Shown here one piece after another: positions 36,291-44,844 of a stretch of DNA of 64,000 nucleotides (positions are counted from its first letter, which is position 1; each line of letters opens with the position of its first letter). The stretch covers positions 1 to 64,000 of IMG/VR virus record IMGVR_UViG_3300025012_000043; one strand, written 5' to 3'. This stretch comes from a virus. Below the pieces are notes generated by a model. The model was given only the letters and a program-made list of their open reading frames with translations. It ran no database searches and was not told where the DNA came from. The position numbers were made by a program, and so were the translations under genes.

Positions 36291-37074
36291 TAGATTTCTC
36301 CTTTTCTTTATTATATCTAATTTCTTTACGTCGAACTACTTCTTTACGTATATTATGATTCCAGCATAGATCCTGAAAACCAGGCGGGTAATTATTTTCA
36401 ATAATCCAAAGATACACACTTTTCTTTAGTTTCTTTCTATGTTCCGCACCATCATCATTAATGTGGTCTAAGGTTAGCATATCTAAATCCATAACCAAAC
36501 AATCTGGATATGCACATTGAGGATGATCAAATAACGAATAATGAGTTAAAATATCTATTTTAATCTTACGTTTACATTTGTCTTTTAATGCTTTTTTAAG
36601 ATTATGATTCCAACACAAATCCTGGAACCCTAATGGGTAATCATTTTCAATAATCCACTCATAAAGATGTCTACCAATTTTCTCTCTGTGTTTATTGCCC
36701 CCACCATTAATATGATCTAATGTAAGCATATCAAGGTCGGTTATACCACATCCTGAGACAGCACATATTGGATACTCACATATAGAATAATGAGCCAAGA
36801 CTAAAAGTTTGCGATTTTGCCGTTTTATACGTGATTTTTGCGAACGTGTCTTCTTATTTTTTGTATGTCTTATTCGATCACGTATTTTATTTTTTTCTTT
36901 GTCTCTTATACGTCTATTCTTTTCATATTTTAAAACTTCTTCAATATTTTCTTGCCGTCGCTGTTTACGAATAGCCAATATTTTAATAGCATGTTTGTGA
37001 TATGATTTCCTATTCCATTCATTAACTTTGTCTGGGTTCGCTTCTCGCCATTTACGATTTGCTGGTGTTATCAA
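36283..37074 (-). CDS. HNH-like protein with two tandem nuclease-type repeats
   Basis: 263 residues starting at TTG 37074, overlapping the terminase stop. The first 90 residues are extremely basic and helical. Two repeats follow, about 91-163 and 173-246, each with 'HYS..[ED][YH]P.CA', 'DLDMLTLDHIN', 'YEWIIEN[DN]YP' or its variant, and 'GFQDLCWNHN'. The layout is that of phage HNH endonucleases in which 'LTIDHINGGG' supplies the catalytic His and 'C.NC/H' the zinc ligands. Here the second zinc-ligand motif reads C-W-N-H. It may be a homing-type nuclease or a packaging-associated nuclease next to terminase. The internal duplication is unusual. Confidence 0.7.
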   Translation of the reverse strand: MITPANRKWREANPDKVNEWNRKSYHKHAIKILAIRKQRRQENIEEVLKYEKNRRIRDKEKNKIRDRIRHTKNKKTRSQKSRIKRQNRKLLVLAHYSICEYPICAVSGCGITDLDMLTLDHINGGGNKHREKIGRHLYEWIIENDYPLGFQDLCWNHNLKKALKDKCKRKIKIDILTHYSLFDHPQCAYPDCLVMDLDMLTLDHINDDGAEHRKKLKKSVYLWIIENNYPPGFQDLCWNHNIRKEVVRRKEIRYNKEKEKSNV

Positions 37075-38855
37075 AAGTCAGCCATCCCCCATCGGTCGTA
37101 ATAACTTTTGTTTGTGGCTTCTTCATCCTCAGAGTAATATGCTGAAGCCGTCCCGAATGAAGCACTATTTATCATCGCACAAAGTAATGAATCAGGCCCG
37201 TGATCATTTTTCTTCAAGATGTTCCCATTTACATCTCTTCGCCAATTCTTAAGATCTTTGGCTAAAGTAGCCTTATACCTTTCTGGGATTCTTACCTGCC
37301 TACGTTCAAACTTCATACGCATGGCCCCGACACCCGCTTCTTTTTGTGTGGTAAAATTAATCGGACTGACCGATAATCCAAATTCTCTTTGTATGTGCAT
37401 GTTCTGAAATACATGTGAACTGTCTGGTAATACTTGTAATATATCATATCTCTTGGCAAGTTCGGCGACCAATTGATAACAATCAGTATCTGATGGTGAT
37501 GTCAATGAGTGATATGAAATGATATTAACATATTCATCTGCCATATATTGAGCAACCGTCATAGCTGTAGTACCAGCAGCCCCCCAGTCAATACCAAGTA
37601 CTGTTGCACCAAATCCTTTTTTATATTGAACATCCCTATCTGGACATATAGACATATCAACTTCATATGGATCTAAAACGAAAATGCCACGTCCGGGACG
37701 CCATCCCATATACTCAACTTCAAACGTAACTTTATCATTACGTCTCCATGCCTTACGTACCTCTTCAACTGGGAAATGCCCCCTACTAAGTCTAGCTTTA
37801 TGTTCAACTTTGTGTCCACATTTATCACATATCTTGCCTAAATCACCAGGCTGTCTCATTTTTACCTTGATGGCTGCACAACCATCTTTATACTTACATT
37901 CTGAGCATAATTCGGGGTAAATACACCCAGACGGCTTCTGGTCCAACCTAGTCTCATCTAATCTTTCTTGATAAGTAAACCGTGTCCATTTAGGCAAATC
38001 ATCTCTTGGTATATCAAAATTAAAATAGCAACCACACACCAGTTGACAATAAAGCTCATCAAATTCTGGTACGCATTTTGCACATTCACCTGTACATTCC
38101 TCACATACATCAAACGAATCCATTGCAATTTTCATGAAGCCACGGGCTTCAGCGTTGTCCCAGAAATCCTGAAAATCACCAAAAGCATGGTGAAATGTTG
38201 AGATGATCAAGTTAAATGGCGGCCTAGCCTCCTTGGTCATTGGCAATGCTTGTTTCATAAGCCCATCCGCCATTTCTGCGGCTTCGTCCAAGACCAATAA
38301 TCCCGGAGCTTTACGTAATGCTCCTAAATGGGGACCTCTCACGGCTTTTGCAGAACTAGCGACACAGCGTAAAAATGGTGTCGGTGCTGGTCCCTTTTTA
38401 TTAGTCATAGATAGTGTACGTTTATCAACAACACTGGCTACCTTTATGTCTGCATCAATATATGAACACACATACCCATAAACAATTAAAGCTTGGTCTT
38501 CTGATCCACCACATGAAAGGGCGTCAGCATCAAGAAAATACCACAATGCAAATTCAATCATTGATGCAAATAATGATTTACCGCCTCCACGAGCAGCGCA
38601 CATAATAATATCAAGACCATTTGCACGTGAACCCGTGTCAACACTTTCTCTTGCCATATGATATATCTTATTAAATACCCATTTTAAAATAGGCGGCAAT
38701 ACAAATCCATGAAACTCTTTAAAATATTCTAATGGATCATTCCTATATTTTGCACGTACGTCTGAATCAACATACGCAGTAAAATCATTAGCCAAATCAT
38801 CTAATGAAGTATATAGCCCTTTATTAGTACTATTATCTTCCAATATACCCACCAT
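37071..38855 (-). CDS. terL: Terminase large subunit
   Basis: 594 residues. The ATPase half has Walker A 'CAARGGGKS' (86-94) and Walker B 'GLLVLDEAAE' (185-194). The nuclease half starts with the RNase H-like strand 'VLGIDWGAAG', with further acidic positions after 'VLPDSSH' and near 'KKNDHGPDSLLC'. Between them are cysteine-rich insertions: 'CEECTGECAKC', then 'CQLVCGC', 'CSECKYKDGC', and 'CDKCGHKVEH', probably zinc sites. The enzyme packages DNA into the prohead through the portal and cuts it. The gene order terL, portal, MuF, protease, capsid is canonical. Confidence 0.9.
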   Translation of the reverse strand: MVGILEDNSTNKGLYTSLDDLANDFTAYVDSDVRAKYRNDPLEYFKEFHGFVLPPILKWVFNKIYHMARESVDTGSRANGLDIIMCAARGGGKSLFASMIEFALWYFLDADALSCGGSEDQALIVYGYVCSYIDADIKVASVVDKRTLSMTNKKGPAPTPFLRCVASSAKAVRGPHLGALRKAPGLLVLDEAAEMADGLMKQALPMTKEARPPFNLIISTFHHAFGDFQDFWDNAEARGFMKIAMDSFDVCEECTGECAKCVPEFDELYCQLVCGCYFNFDIPRDDLPKWTRFTYQERLDETRLDQKPSGCIYPELCSECKYKDGCAAIKVKMRQPGDLGKICDKCGHKVEHKARLSRGHFPVEEVRKAWRRNDKVTFEVEYMGWRPGRGIFVLDPYEVDMSICPDRDVQYKKGFGATVLGIDWGAAGTTAMTVAQYMADEYVNIISYHSLTSPSDTDCYQLVAELAKRYDILQVLPDSSHVFQNMHIQREFGLSVSPINFTTQKEAGVGAMRMKFERRQVRIPERYKATLAKDLKNWRRDVNGNILKKNDHGPDSLLCAMINSASFGTASAYYSEDEEATNKSYYDRWGMADF

Positions 38856-39318
38856 AGCTAAAATAATATTGTTTGTGATACTCTTTACACTTATCAGTCT
38901 TTCTATATTTTTCCGCCTGTTCCTTCATACAGATTCTACATTTCCTTCCACCGCTTGGGCGAATATAAGTATTTTCTTTAATAAATTTGTGTCCATTAAT
39001 ACAACAGATCTTGGCATTATTTATAGCCGCACGACCATTATTGTTCTCGATAGAATTTATTTGTGGCGTAACCTCTCTCAAATGATCAGGACGAACACAT
39101 GCGCGGTTTCTACACATATGATCCAATAAATACCCAAGCTTAATCTTTCTATTGTGGAAATACTCAAATGAAACTCTATGAGCCGGGTATTGTTTACCAT
39201 CAATTTTAAATTGGCCATAGCCACTACTATCTTTGCAAGCACCCCAATCCCAGCACCCAGTGGGACTACTGGATTCTATATCTATTTTATTAAAGAACCT
39301 TTTTTCTAAATCAATCAT
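38833..39318 (-). CDS. HNH endonuclease (HNH_3 type)
   Basis: 161 residues from the ATG at 39318, four bases after the upstream stop. An upstream in-frame start at 39372 would overlap the methyltransferase. 'GCWDWGACKDSSGYGQFKI', 'AHRVSFEYF', 'LLDHMCRNRACVRPDHLREV' and 'NSIENN' make up the standard HNH_3 nuclease core of phage homing-type endonucleases. A C-terminal 'GHKFIKENTYIRPSGGRKC..C' zinc-ribbon element follows. It lies directly upstream of terminase (23-nt overlap), a favoured site for such free-standing nucleases. Confidence 0.85.
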   Translation of the reverse strand: MIDLEKRFFNKIDIESSSPTGCWDWGACKDSSGYGQFKIDGKQYPAHRVSFEYFHNRKIKLGYLLDHMCRNRACVRPDHLREVTPQINSIENNNGRAAINNAKICCINGHKFIKENTYIRPSGGRKCRICMKEQAEKYRKTDKCKEYHKQYYFSYGGYIGR

Positions 39319-39322
39319 ATTA

Positions 39323-39862
39323 TTATTTGTTCCTATATTCGAAAAGCCCGCATACCCCAGCCATTGTAACAAATTTAAACCCTAATTCCCTTTCTACCTC
39401 TTCCTTTGTCCAATGATACAAATGTGCTTCATATTTATTACCCCATTTATTATTTGACCCTTGCTCAAACTTTTGCATGGGTAATGATATAATGATCCAA
39501 TTATAGATACTTACTAACCTATCAACTACTCGTATACAATCACTCTTTTGTAAATGTTCTAATACATCTCCCGCTATAACCAGATCTGCTATGGCATATT
39601 TATAATCAAAATATCTAATATCACCAATATAAATATCTTCATAACAGGCAAGATTCTGTTTAAATGTAGTTAAATATGGTGCCCAAATTTCAACGCCATA
39701 TATTTTGCAATTTGGTGCTATCTGCTTAAACATAGTACCATATCCACCAGCACCAACCCCAAGATCAAGAATTACATCTGGTATACCAATCCCTTTTACA
39801 TAATTCACTAATGCTTCTCTTGCTGCTGGATCACTAGATGGCACAGAAACCTCCCCTATCAA
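39323..39862 (-). CDS. Class I SAM-dependent methyltransferase
   Basis: 179 residues. Motif I is 'VILDLGVGAGGYGTMF', the acidic second strand 'IYGVEIWAPYL', then 'IADLVIAGDVLEHLQKSD' (motif IV plus the typical DVLEHL helix) and 'NWIIISLPM'. This is the Methyltransf_23/11-like fold common in sugar and lipid modifying clusters. It sits at the end of the decoration block with GT2, PIG-L and hexapeptide transferase genes, so it probably methylates a glycan component. The substrate is unknown. Confidence 0.8.
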   Translation of the reverse strand: MIGEVSVPSSDPAAREALVNYVKGIGIPDVILDLGVGAGGYGTMFKQIAPNCKIYGVEIWAPYLTTFKQNLACYEDIYIGDIRYFDYKYAIADLVIAGDVLEHLQKSDCIRVVDRLVSIYNWIIISLPMQKFEQGSNNKWGNKYEAHLYHWTKEEVERELGFKFVTMAGVCGLFEYRNK

Positions 39863-39878
39863 TAATTAGTACTTCCAA

Positions 39879-40643
39879 TTACTCGAAGGCATGTTCTACC
39901 TCATGATAAAATGATATATTTTTAAACCTCTCACTAATCGGGATCACATGTGGTCTCTCTTGAGTTCTCATAGACCACCTAATAACTTCGTCAGTTTTAC
40001 CATAATGTGGATTACCTGGCACTGCGGCATACTTTCTATATTTTGTGAGTAACAAATCAATACTCTTTAATGATTCAAAATGAATGGCCCACACATTATT
40101 ATGTAATCGCTGCCATGAGTACTTAAAATGTGCCCCAAAAATTACGTCGTTATTATAATAAAAATCCTCCAACCCAAGATGTGATTTCTTAAATCTAATC
40201 TCTGGTATGTTTCTAAATAGTCCTATTAATGGGTCTGGCCCTGTGTTATAGATATGATATATATCACTCGCCAAATGAAACTTGGGGAATGAATATATTA
40301 AATATCTATCTGTTTTCACTAATTGATTGATATCTTTAAAAAGGCAATCACACGCCAACGCATCTGAATCAGTCCAATAAATCCAATTGAATTGTGATTT
40401 CTCTATAGCAAAGTTCCGTTGAGCCCAAAATCCAGGCCAGGGATTATGAAATATCTTAAATCTTTCATCCTTTTCTGAATTTATGATATCTAATGTCGAA
40501 TCAGTACTACCACCATCAACGATAATTAACTCGGTCGGTCCTTCAATTGAATTCATTAATTTTTTCAACCAACGTACGGTCTGACCGATCATTTGTTCTT
40601 CATTCTGACAAATCAGGTTTAGTGATATGCTATTATTAGTCAT
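39879..40643 (-). CDS. Glycosyltransferase family 2
   Basis: 254 residues. 'ISLNLICQNEEQMIGQTV' starts the GT-A fold, 'LIIVDGGSTDST' (58-69) is the family 2 nucleotide-sugar motif, and 'IYWTDSDAL' the DxD metal site. The central region 'WPGFWAQRNFAIEKS' is also typical of this family. The start overlaps the PIG-L gene stop by four bases (ATGA). It is probably part of a pathway with the deacetylase and the acyltransferase-like protein encoded immediately upstream. Confidence 0.85.
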   Translation of the reverse strand: MTNNSISLNLICQNEEQMIGQTVRWLKKLMNSIEGPTELIIVDGGSTDSTLDIINSEKDERFKIFHNPWPGFWAQRNFAIEKSQFNWIYWTDSDALACDCLFKDINQLVKTDRYLIYSFPKFHLASDIYHIYNTGPDPLIGLFRNIPEIRFKKSHLGLEDFYYNNDVIFGAHFKYSWQRLHNNVWAIHFESLKSIDLLLTKYRKYAAVPGNPHYGKTDEVIRWSMRTQERPHVIPISERFKNISFYHEVEHAFE

Positions 40644-41236
40644 ATTTTATACTCAAACCTATGACAATGAAACCCCTCTGCATACACATCATCTCCAGAA
40701 AGAAACGTACCCATATATCTATTTTGTGCTATTATACGACCAATAGATATACGATTAGTATTAACCTGTGATTTAAATATTTTCAATAAAAGTTCTTTTC
40801 TATTTTTATTAATACGGCTAAAAATATTTGGCACAAAATTATAACTTGACCCACTATGATATGAAAATAATATACGATCCTTCTTTCTGGATACTGAAAG
40901 CCCAACACGTGCAGCTCTTATATGATCTTGGTGCGTATCAAACTCATATGGCGCATATATAATCATTGGCGATAATATGTCTATCTGCCCAACCATTTCA
41001 TCAATAGTATACATCTTTGTAAAATATCTTATATGAATCTTATTACCACCCAATTTTGATAACACCATATCTTGTTCATGCATTCTAGTACTGGGGACTC
41101 CACCAAATTGATCATCAGAATTGGTAATAATACAATTAATATGGATATCTTTCTTATCACAATAGTTAATTAATACTCCACCACATCCTGCTTCAATGTC
41201 ATCAATATGCGCCCCAATAAAACATACTCTGTCCAT
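40640..41236 (-). CDS. PIG-L/LmbE family deacetylase
   Basis: 198 residues from ATG 41236, which overlaps the upstream stop (TAATG). A TTG four codons upstream is less likely. 'FIGAHIDDIEAGCGG' is the AHxDDxE zinc-binding motif and 'YEFDTHQDHI' the HxxH partner. These zinc enzymes remove N-acetyl groups from amino sugars such as GlcNAc conjugates. Together with the adjacent hexapeptide acyltransferase and GT2, it could swap an N-acetyl for another acyl group on a sugar. That scheme is inference from gene order. Confidence 0.85.
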   Translation of the reverse strand: MDRVCFIGAHIDDIEAGCGGVLINYCDKKDIHINCIITNSDDQFGGVPSTRMHEQDMVLSKLGGNKIHIRYFTKMYTIDEMVGQIDILSPMIIYAPYEFDTHQDHIRAARVGLSVSRKKDRILFSYHSGSSYNFVPNIFSRINKNRKELLLKIFKSQVNTNRISIGRIIAQNRYMGTFLSGDDVYAEGFHCHRFEYKI

Positions 41237-41970
41237 TAGAAATTCCAATTAGGCGTATATGGGGCCTTTAGCTTGGCGGGTATACCAGCATAAACACCTG
41301 GTTCAGTAATGTCCTTAGTAACACAAGCCGCCATGCCAACGATGACATTATCACAAATAGATATGCCATTTCGGATAACCGCCCCAAGACCAATCCAACA
41401 GTTTTTACCAATCTCAGCCGACCCTCCAATAATGGCTCCCGTAGCAATCACTGTGTCTTGATCAATAAGACTATTATGTCCAATAGTACATCGTCCATCT
41501 ATTTTTACACCCATTGCAATAGTTGTAGAATCAAGTACTCCTCGCTCGACTAAAGTAAGTGCACCAACTTCAACACCTTCACCAAAGAAAACATTACCCA
41601 TGTGTTTAATTTGTACTTTACCACCCTTAGGCGAAATAGCAACATTGACACCTTCACTAATTACTGCCGTAGGATGGATAATAACATTTCTCATATATTC
41701 ATCTGGGGCTGGCTGACGGCCATAGTTAATTTTATTATGGATAATTGTAAATTCGTAATCAACATATTTTGTTGGATATAATTGAATATTTTCTGGTAAT
41801 ACTGGGAATTTAGATATATTAATATCATCAGCAATAATAACCAAAAGAGGGTTATTAAAAGAACGAACTCTGTCTAAATATTCTACCTTACGCGCAAAAG
41901 TAATACTATTAGGCTTAGGATTAAAAATTGAACATGTACGACTAAATTTTTGTGTGTTATACGCAATCAT
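41236..41970 (-). CDS. Left-handed beta-helix (hexapeptide repeat) acyltransferase-like protein
   Basis: 244 residues. From about residue 95 it carries imperfect hexapeptides: 'IHPTAVISEGVNVAI', 'GVKIDGRCTIGHNSLIDQDT', 'AIIGGSAEIGKNCWIGLGAV', 'VIVGMAACVTKDI', and the typical end 'GVYAGIPAKL'. The arrangement resembles LpxD/NeuD-type N- or O-acyltransferases. 'CTIGHNSLI' contains the candidate catalytic His. The N-terminal 90 residues form a small alpha/beta domain ('FNNPLLVIIADD'). It is likely a trimeric sugar acyltransferase working with the PIG-L deacetylase encoded next. Confidence 0.8.
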   Translation of the reverse strand: MIAYNTQKFSRTCSIFNPKPNSITFARKVEYLDRVRSFNNPLLVIIADDINISKFPVLPENIQLYPTKYVDYEFTIIHNKINYGRQPAPDEYMRNVIIHPTAVISEGVNVAISPKGGKVQIKHMGNVFFGEGVEVGALTLVERGVLDSTTIAMGVKIDGRCTIGHNSLIDQDTVIATGAIIGGSAEIGKNCWIGLGAVIRNGISICDNVIVGMAACVTKDITEPGVYAGIPAKLKAPYTPNWNF

Positions 41971-42536
41971 TTATTGCCTCCTATGGGAACGGCGTTTATT
42001 AATTCTTGCTCAACAACATTGATTGGCCTAGTATCCTCTACAATTATCTTCATTCGTCCAGACTGTAAAGCCCTCTTAAGCCCATCTAAACATTTCGGGC
42101 ACCCAGATACCACGCCTTTTACTATGTTAATAAATTGATTTTGGGTTGATTGGGCTAATTGTAGCCTAGTAATCGCATCCTTATCACTACCAAGTAGCTG
42201 TAATATCTGGCTACGTTGTGACTCAACTTCTGTGATTAATTTTAATAATTTGGATTTAGAATTAGTATTATCAACTGGAGTATTCTGATATAAAATCCAA
42301 GTTTCCTTTTTAACCAAATCAAGATTGTCTAGTGCGGCTAGGACATGATCGAGTTTTTTGTCTAATATGTCAGGATTATCTTGGATTTTTCTATCCAAGA
42401 TAATCTTATATTCAGCGATCACGTCGATAACGTCGCTAATATCTAACTTCATATCACGAGCTATTACGTAAGATGGTTGGAGTTTTAGTGCCCTATCCCA
42501 AATCTCGTCTTTGACTTCAATAGAAATAATAGGCAT
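41967..42536 (-). CDS. Hypothetical helical protein, possible small terminase or DNA-binding protein
   Basis: 189 residues, mostly helical. The first 45 residues ('EIWDRALKLQPSYVIARDMK' and 'DISDVIDVIAEYKI') suggest a helix-turn-helix. A long helical central part follows ('SKLLKLITEVESQRSQILQL'), then 'SGCPKCLDGLKRALQ' with a CxxC. HTH plus long oligomerisation helices is the layout of terminase small subunits, and no other candidate is seen in the window. However, it lies 3 kb from terL among decoration genes. I therefore call it hypothetical. Confidence 0.55.
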   Translation of the reverse strand: MPIISIEVKDEIWDRALKLQPSYVIARDMKLDISDVIDVIAEYKIILDRKIQDNPDILDKKLDHVLAALDNLDLVKKETWILYQNTPVDNTNSKSKLLKLITEVESQRSQILQLLGSDKDAITRLQLAQSTQNQFINIVKGVVSGCPKCLDGLKRALQSGRMKIIVEDTRPINVVEQELINAVPIGGNK

Positions 42537-42617
42537 TAGTTACCTCAAAATTTATGTTTAATTCCTGTGTCTTCAAAGAAAATAATATTCTATTATACAT
42601 ACGTAAATTGAATTACC

Positions 42618-43901
42618 TCATCTCCTTTTAATACGGCTACTGACATCATTGATGCCAGGTATATGAATCGTATAATTTGTTCTAGTCACTCTTAATCGAC
42701 AACTCTTAGAGTGGTATATTTGGAATGGTTTAGGTGTGAATAAAATACCACAGGCTGGATTCGCACACTTTATCTGGTTAACAACCTTAACTTTATACCG
42801 GGTCTTTTGTAAACTGGCCCTACGATCTCTACGAATGTCTCTACGCTTCTTTGTATATAATTTCACTCTACATTCTTCAATACAAAATTGTTGGTGCTTA
42901 TACCTGGTTTTAAATGACTTCCCACATACAATACACACCTTGTCATATTCTGGTATGTCAAACATATCCAAATCGATCAAAAATTTCTTGCGTATATTTG
43001 ATAGTCCCCACTTAATATACCTATTAACGGCCTGTGATGTAATATTGGTATGTGAAAACTTAATCGATCCACATCTTGGACAAGCATCAACCTTTTTAGG
43101 ACTGAAAAATACACACCCATCTCCTAGACACCTGTATGCTGATAAAATGTCTTTAATATCTTTTTGGTGAACACCCTCTATAAAATGTAACCATAATACA
43201 TCTCTCTGTCTTTTTGATAGAAACTTCTCACATTTAAGTAATTTTATTAACTTTAACCTAATTTCTGGCGTAACATATTTAGATCCAGATAATAATTTAA
43301 CTTTCATATTTTCAAATTCCCCCTCAACACTATCATTAATAACACCAGCTAGTACTGAGGCCATTTTCTTACACAACGTTAACGCATAACATTTATTTCT
43401 ACTCTTACATACACCACAATCTAAACCATTAATATGCACTATATCTTCAATTTTACCAACTGGTATGACCACATTTTGTTCGTCTTCATCAATATCAAAA
43501 TAATTAGTTAGTTTATGCTTGGCTATCTCAATTGCACTAGGATCATAAGCTATCTCTTTTCTAAACCCACTCTCTATACCATACTTAAACACCTGCCCCT
43601 TTTCAATCTGATCATAATTTTCACATGTATCTATATCACATCCCAGTACCCAATGTTCGTGCCCAAATGAACATCCATTAAATTTTGAACATCTGGCTTC
43701 ATTACACGTGCCATATTCACCATCATAATTTTGGTATAACTTATCCGGATCGCCAGCCATACATTCTGTGCCTATATCATGATAACATCCATCTCTACTA
43801 TATTTACATATATTATGCGTATGCGAATATAACAAATTCTCAATGTAGGGGCAGACTTTTGTACATTTGTTATATTTGGGGCAATTATTACAACCGGACA
43901 T
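42618..43901 (-). CDS. Cysteine-rich protein with sigma-region-4-like HTH split by a zinc ribbon
   Basis: 427 residues. The N-terminal 95 residues hold about 14 cysteines ('CNNCPKYNKCTKVC', 'CDIDTC'). Residues 154-177 give another cluster ('CGVCKSRNKC', 'LCKK'). Residues 227-254 ('FLSKRQRDVLWLHFIEGVHQ', then KDIKDIL) match the first helices of sigma-70 region 4. The recognition-helix half ('ITSQAVNRYIKWGLSNIRKK', 287-306) comes only after a ribbon with Cys258, Cys263, Cys274 and Cys277. Two more zinc-finger units follow ('CIVCGKSFK..FCIEEC', 'CANPACGILFTPKPF'). The basic C-terminus suits nucleic-acid binding. It is probably a phage transcription factor; late-gene control is inference. Its start overlaps thyX by 14 nt. 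Confidence 0.65.
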   Translation of the reverse strand: MSGCNNCPKYNKCTKVCPYIENLLYSHTHNICKYSRDGCYHDIGTECMAGDPDKLYQNYDGEYGTCNEARCSKFNGCSFGHEHWVLGCDIDTCENYDQIEKGQVFKYGIESGFRKEIAYDPSAIEIAKHKLTNYFDIDEDEQNVVIPVGKIEDIVHINGLDCGVCKSRNKCYALTLCKKMASVLAGVINDSVEGEFENMKVKLLSGSKYVTPEIRLKLIKLLKCEKFLSKRQRDVLWLHFIEGVHQKDIKDILSAYRCLGDGCVFFSPKKVDACPRCGSIKFSHTNITSQAVNRYIKWGLSNIRKKFLIDLDMFDIPEYDKVCIVCGKSFKTRYKHQQFCIEECRVKLYTKKRRDIRRDRRASLQKTRYKVKVVNQIKCANPACGILFTPKPFQIYHSKSCRLRVTRTNYTIHIPGINDVSSRIKRR

Positions 43902-44577
43902 TAGGTTTATCCTTCTTATTGGCTAATTTTAAAGCATTCCATGATATAGGAAAATACTTAGAACAAATAATATTTATAGCCTTCGCATATTCTTGGATCT
44001 CTAATTGCGCATGACTATCTTGTCGTGATTCCCAAAAATAAAACGCTGCCTGTAAACTCATCCTACTACGTACAGTAGTATATAAACCATAGGGGATAAC
44101 TTGCCTAATATTTTCTACGGCCACGCCACGTTCCACCCATTTATTATAGAGACTTAAAGCTGAGGCATACGCAATATTTAAATCATCCTTAAATTCATCT
44201 TTATACTCTTCTAATACCTGCCCCTGGCCCCATTTTCCTTTAGGCTCTCTAGGCACTGGGCAATAAAATTCGTAAACCCGTTTATTTCTACCAGATTGTT
44301 CATTCCAATTTGTCCCATCTTCAACATTAGAAACACCAATTACATGTTTATAATATTGTTGACGTACACATAGTGGCATCTTCACTTCGACCCATATGCC
44401 AACGCTTCGAAATGGTGACGAATGACCTTCATTGGCTAGTCGCTCAATAAATCCTGGAGTTACAACCACTACTTCTTTAACAAATGAAGCTCGTGCACAA
44501 TTCTCAATATCGACATCAACCCCATCAATTCTACATATTTTAACATATCCATGATCTAATACTTTTATTAGTTCCAT
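43888..44577 (-). CDS. thyX: Flavin-dependent thymidylate synthase ThyX
   Basis: 229 residues, the usual ThyX length. 'HSSPFRSVGIWVEVKMPLCV' is the conserved beta segment before the substrate site. It is followed by 'RQQYYKHVIGVSN' and 'NWNEQSGRNKR', a variant of the RHRxxSxNxxSxR signature with an insertion. 'RQVIPYGLYTTVRSRMSL' is the C-terminal active-site helix motif. ThyX makes dTMP from dUMP with FADH2 and methylenetetrahydrofolate. It fits with the dUTPase, RNR and kinase encoded upstream. Confidence 0.85.
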   Translation of the reverse strand: MELIKVLDHGYVKICRIDGVDVDIENCARASFVKEVVVVTPGFIERLANEGHSSPFRSVGIWVEVKMPLCVRQQYYKHVIGVSNVEDGTNWNEQSGRNKRVYEFYCPVPREPKGKWGQGQVLEEYKDEFKDDLNIAYASALSLYNKWVERGVAVENIRQVIPYGLYTTVRSRMSLQAAFYFWESRQDSHAQLEIQEYAKAINIICSKYFPISWNALKLANKKDKPNVRL

Positions 44578-44843
44578 GTTTGGTTGTCTCCGACCGTTGA
44601 ATCCTCGTGTTTATTTGTGTGTTCTTTTTCCCAAAAGAAAATGGTATCCACAATTCTAGCAATAAATTCCACTCCAGGATGCCCATGTCTATACTTACCT
44701 AGACGACTAGAGATCGTTTCTTTTCCATCCCCACCTAAAATTGCATTAACTAGCATATCTATCCCACGCAAAAAATTAGATACACCATATCCTAAACTTT
44801 TAAAATATAAGAAAAATTTATCTCTAAATATCACAAATTCCAT
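44568..44843 (-). CDS. Hypothetical phage protein
   Basis: 91 residues. The motif 'MLVNAILGGDGKETISSRLG' with a following 'KYRHGHPG' recurs, as I remember, in small uncharacterised phage proteins ('LLGGDPDETISSR' style). The C-terminal 'ARIVDTIFFWEKEHTNKHE' is charged. It has no signal or clear membrane segment, although the first 40 residues are aromatic-rich. It overlaps thyX by 10 nt and lies 1 nt after the exported protein gene. Function unknown. Confidence 0.55.
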   Translation of the reverse strand: MEFVIFRDKFFLYFKSLGYGVSNFLRGIDMLVNAILGGDGKETISSRLGKYRHGHPGVEFIARIVDTIFFWEKEHTNKHEDSTVGDNQTWN

Positions 44844-44844
44844 C

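Noticed and set aside
42537-42617. Promoter in the 81-nt gap upstream of the helical 189-residue gene
   Set aside because: A TATAAT-like box is present on the minus strand, but no -35-like element stands at 16-18 nt, and such boxes occur by chance in AT-rich DNA.
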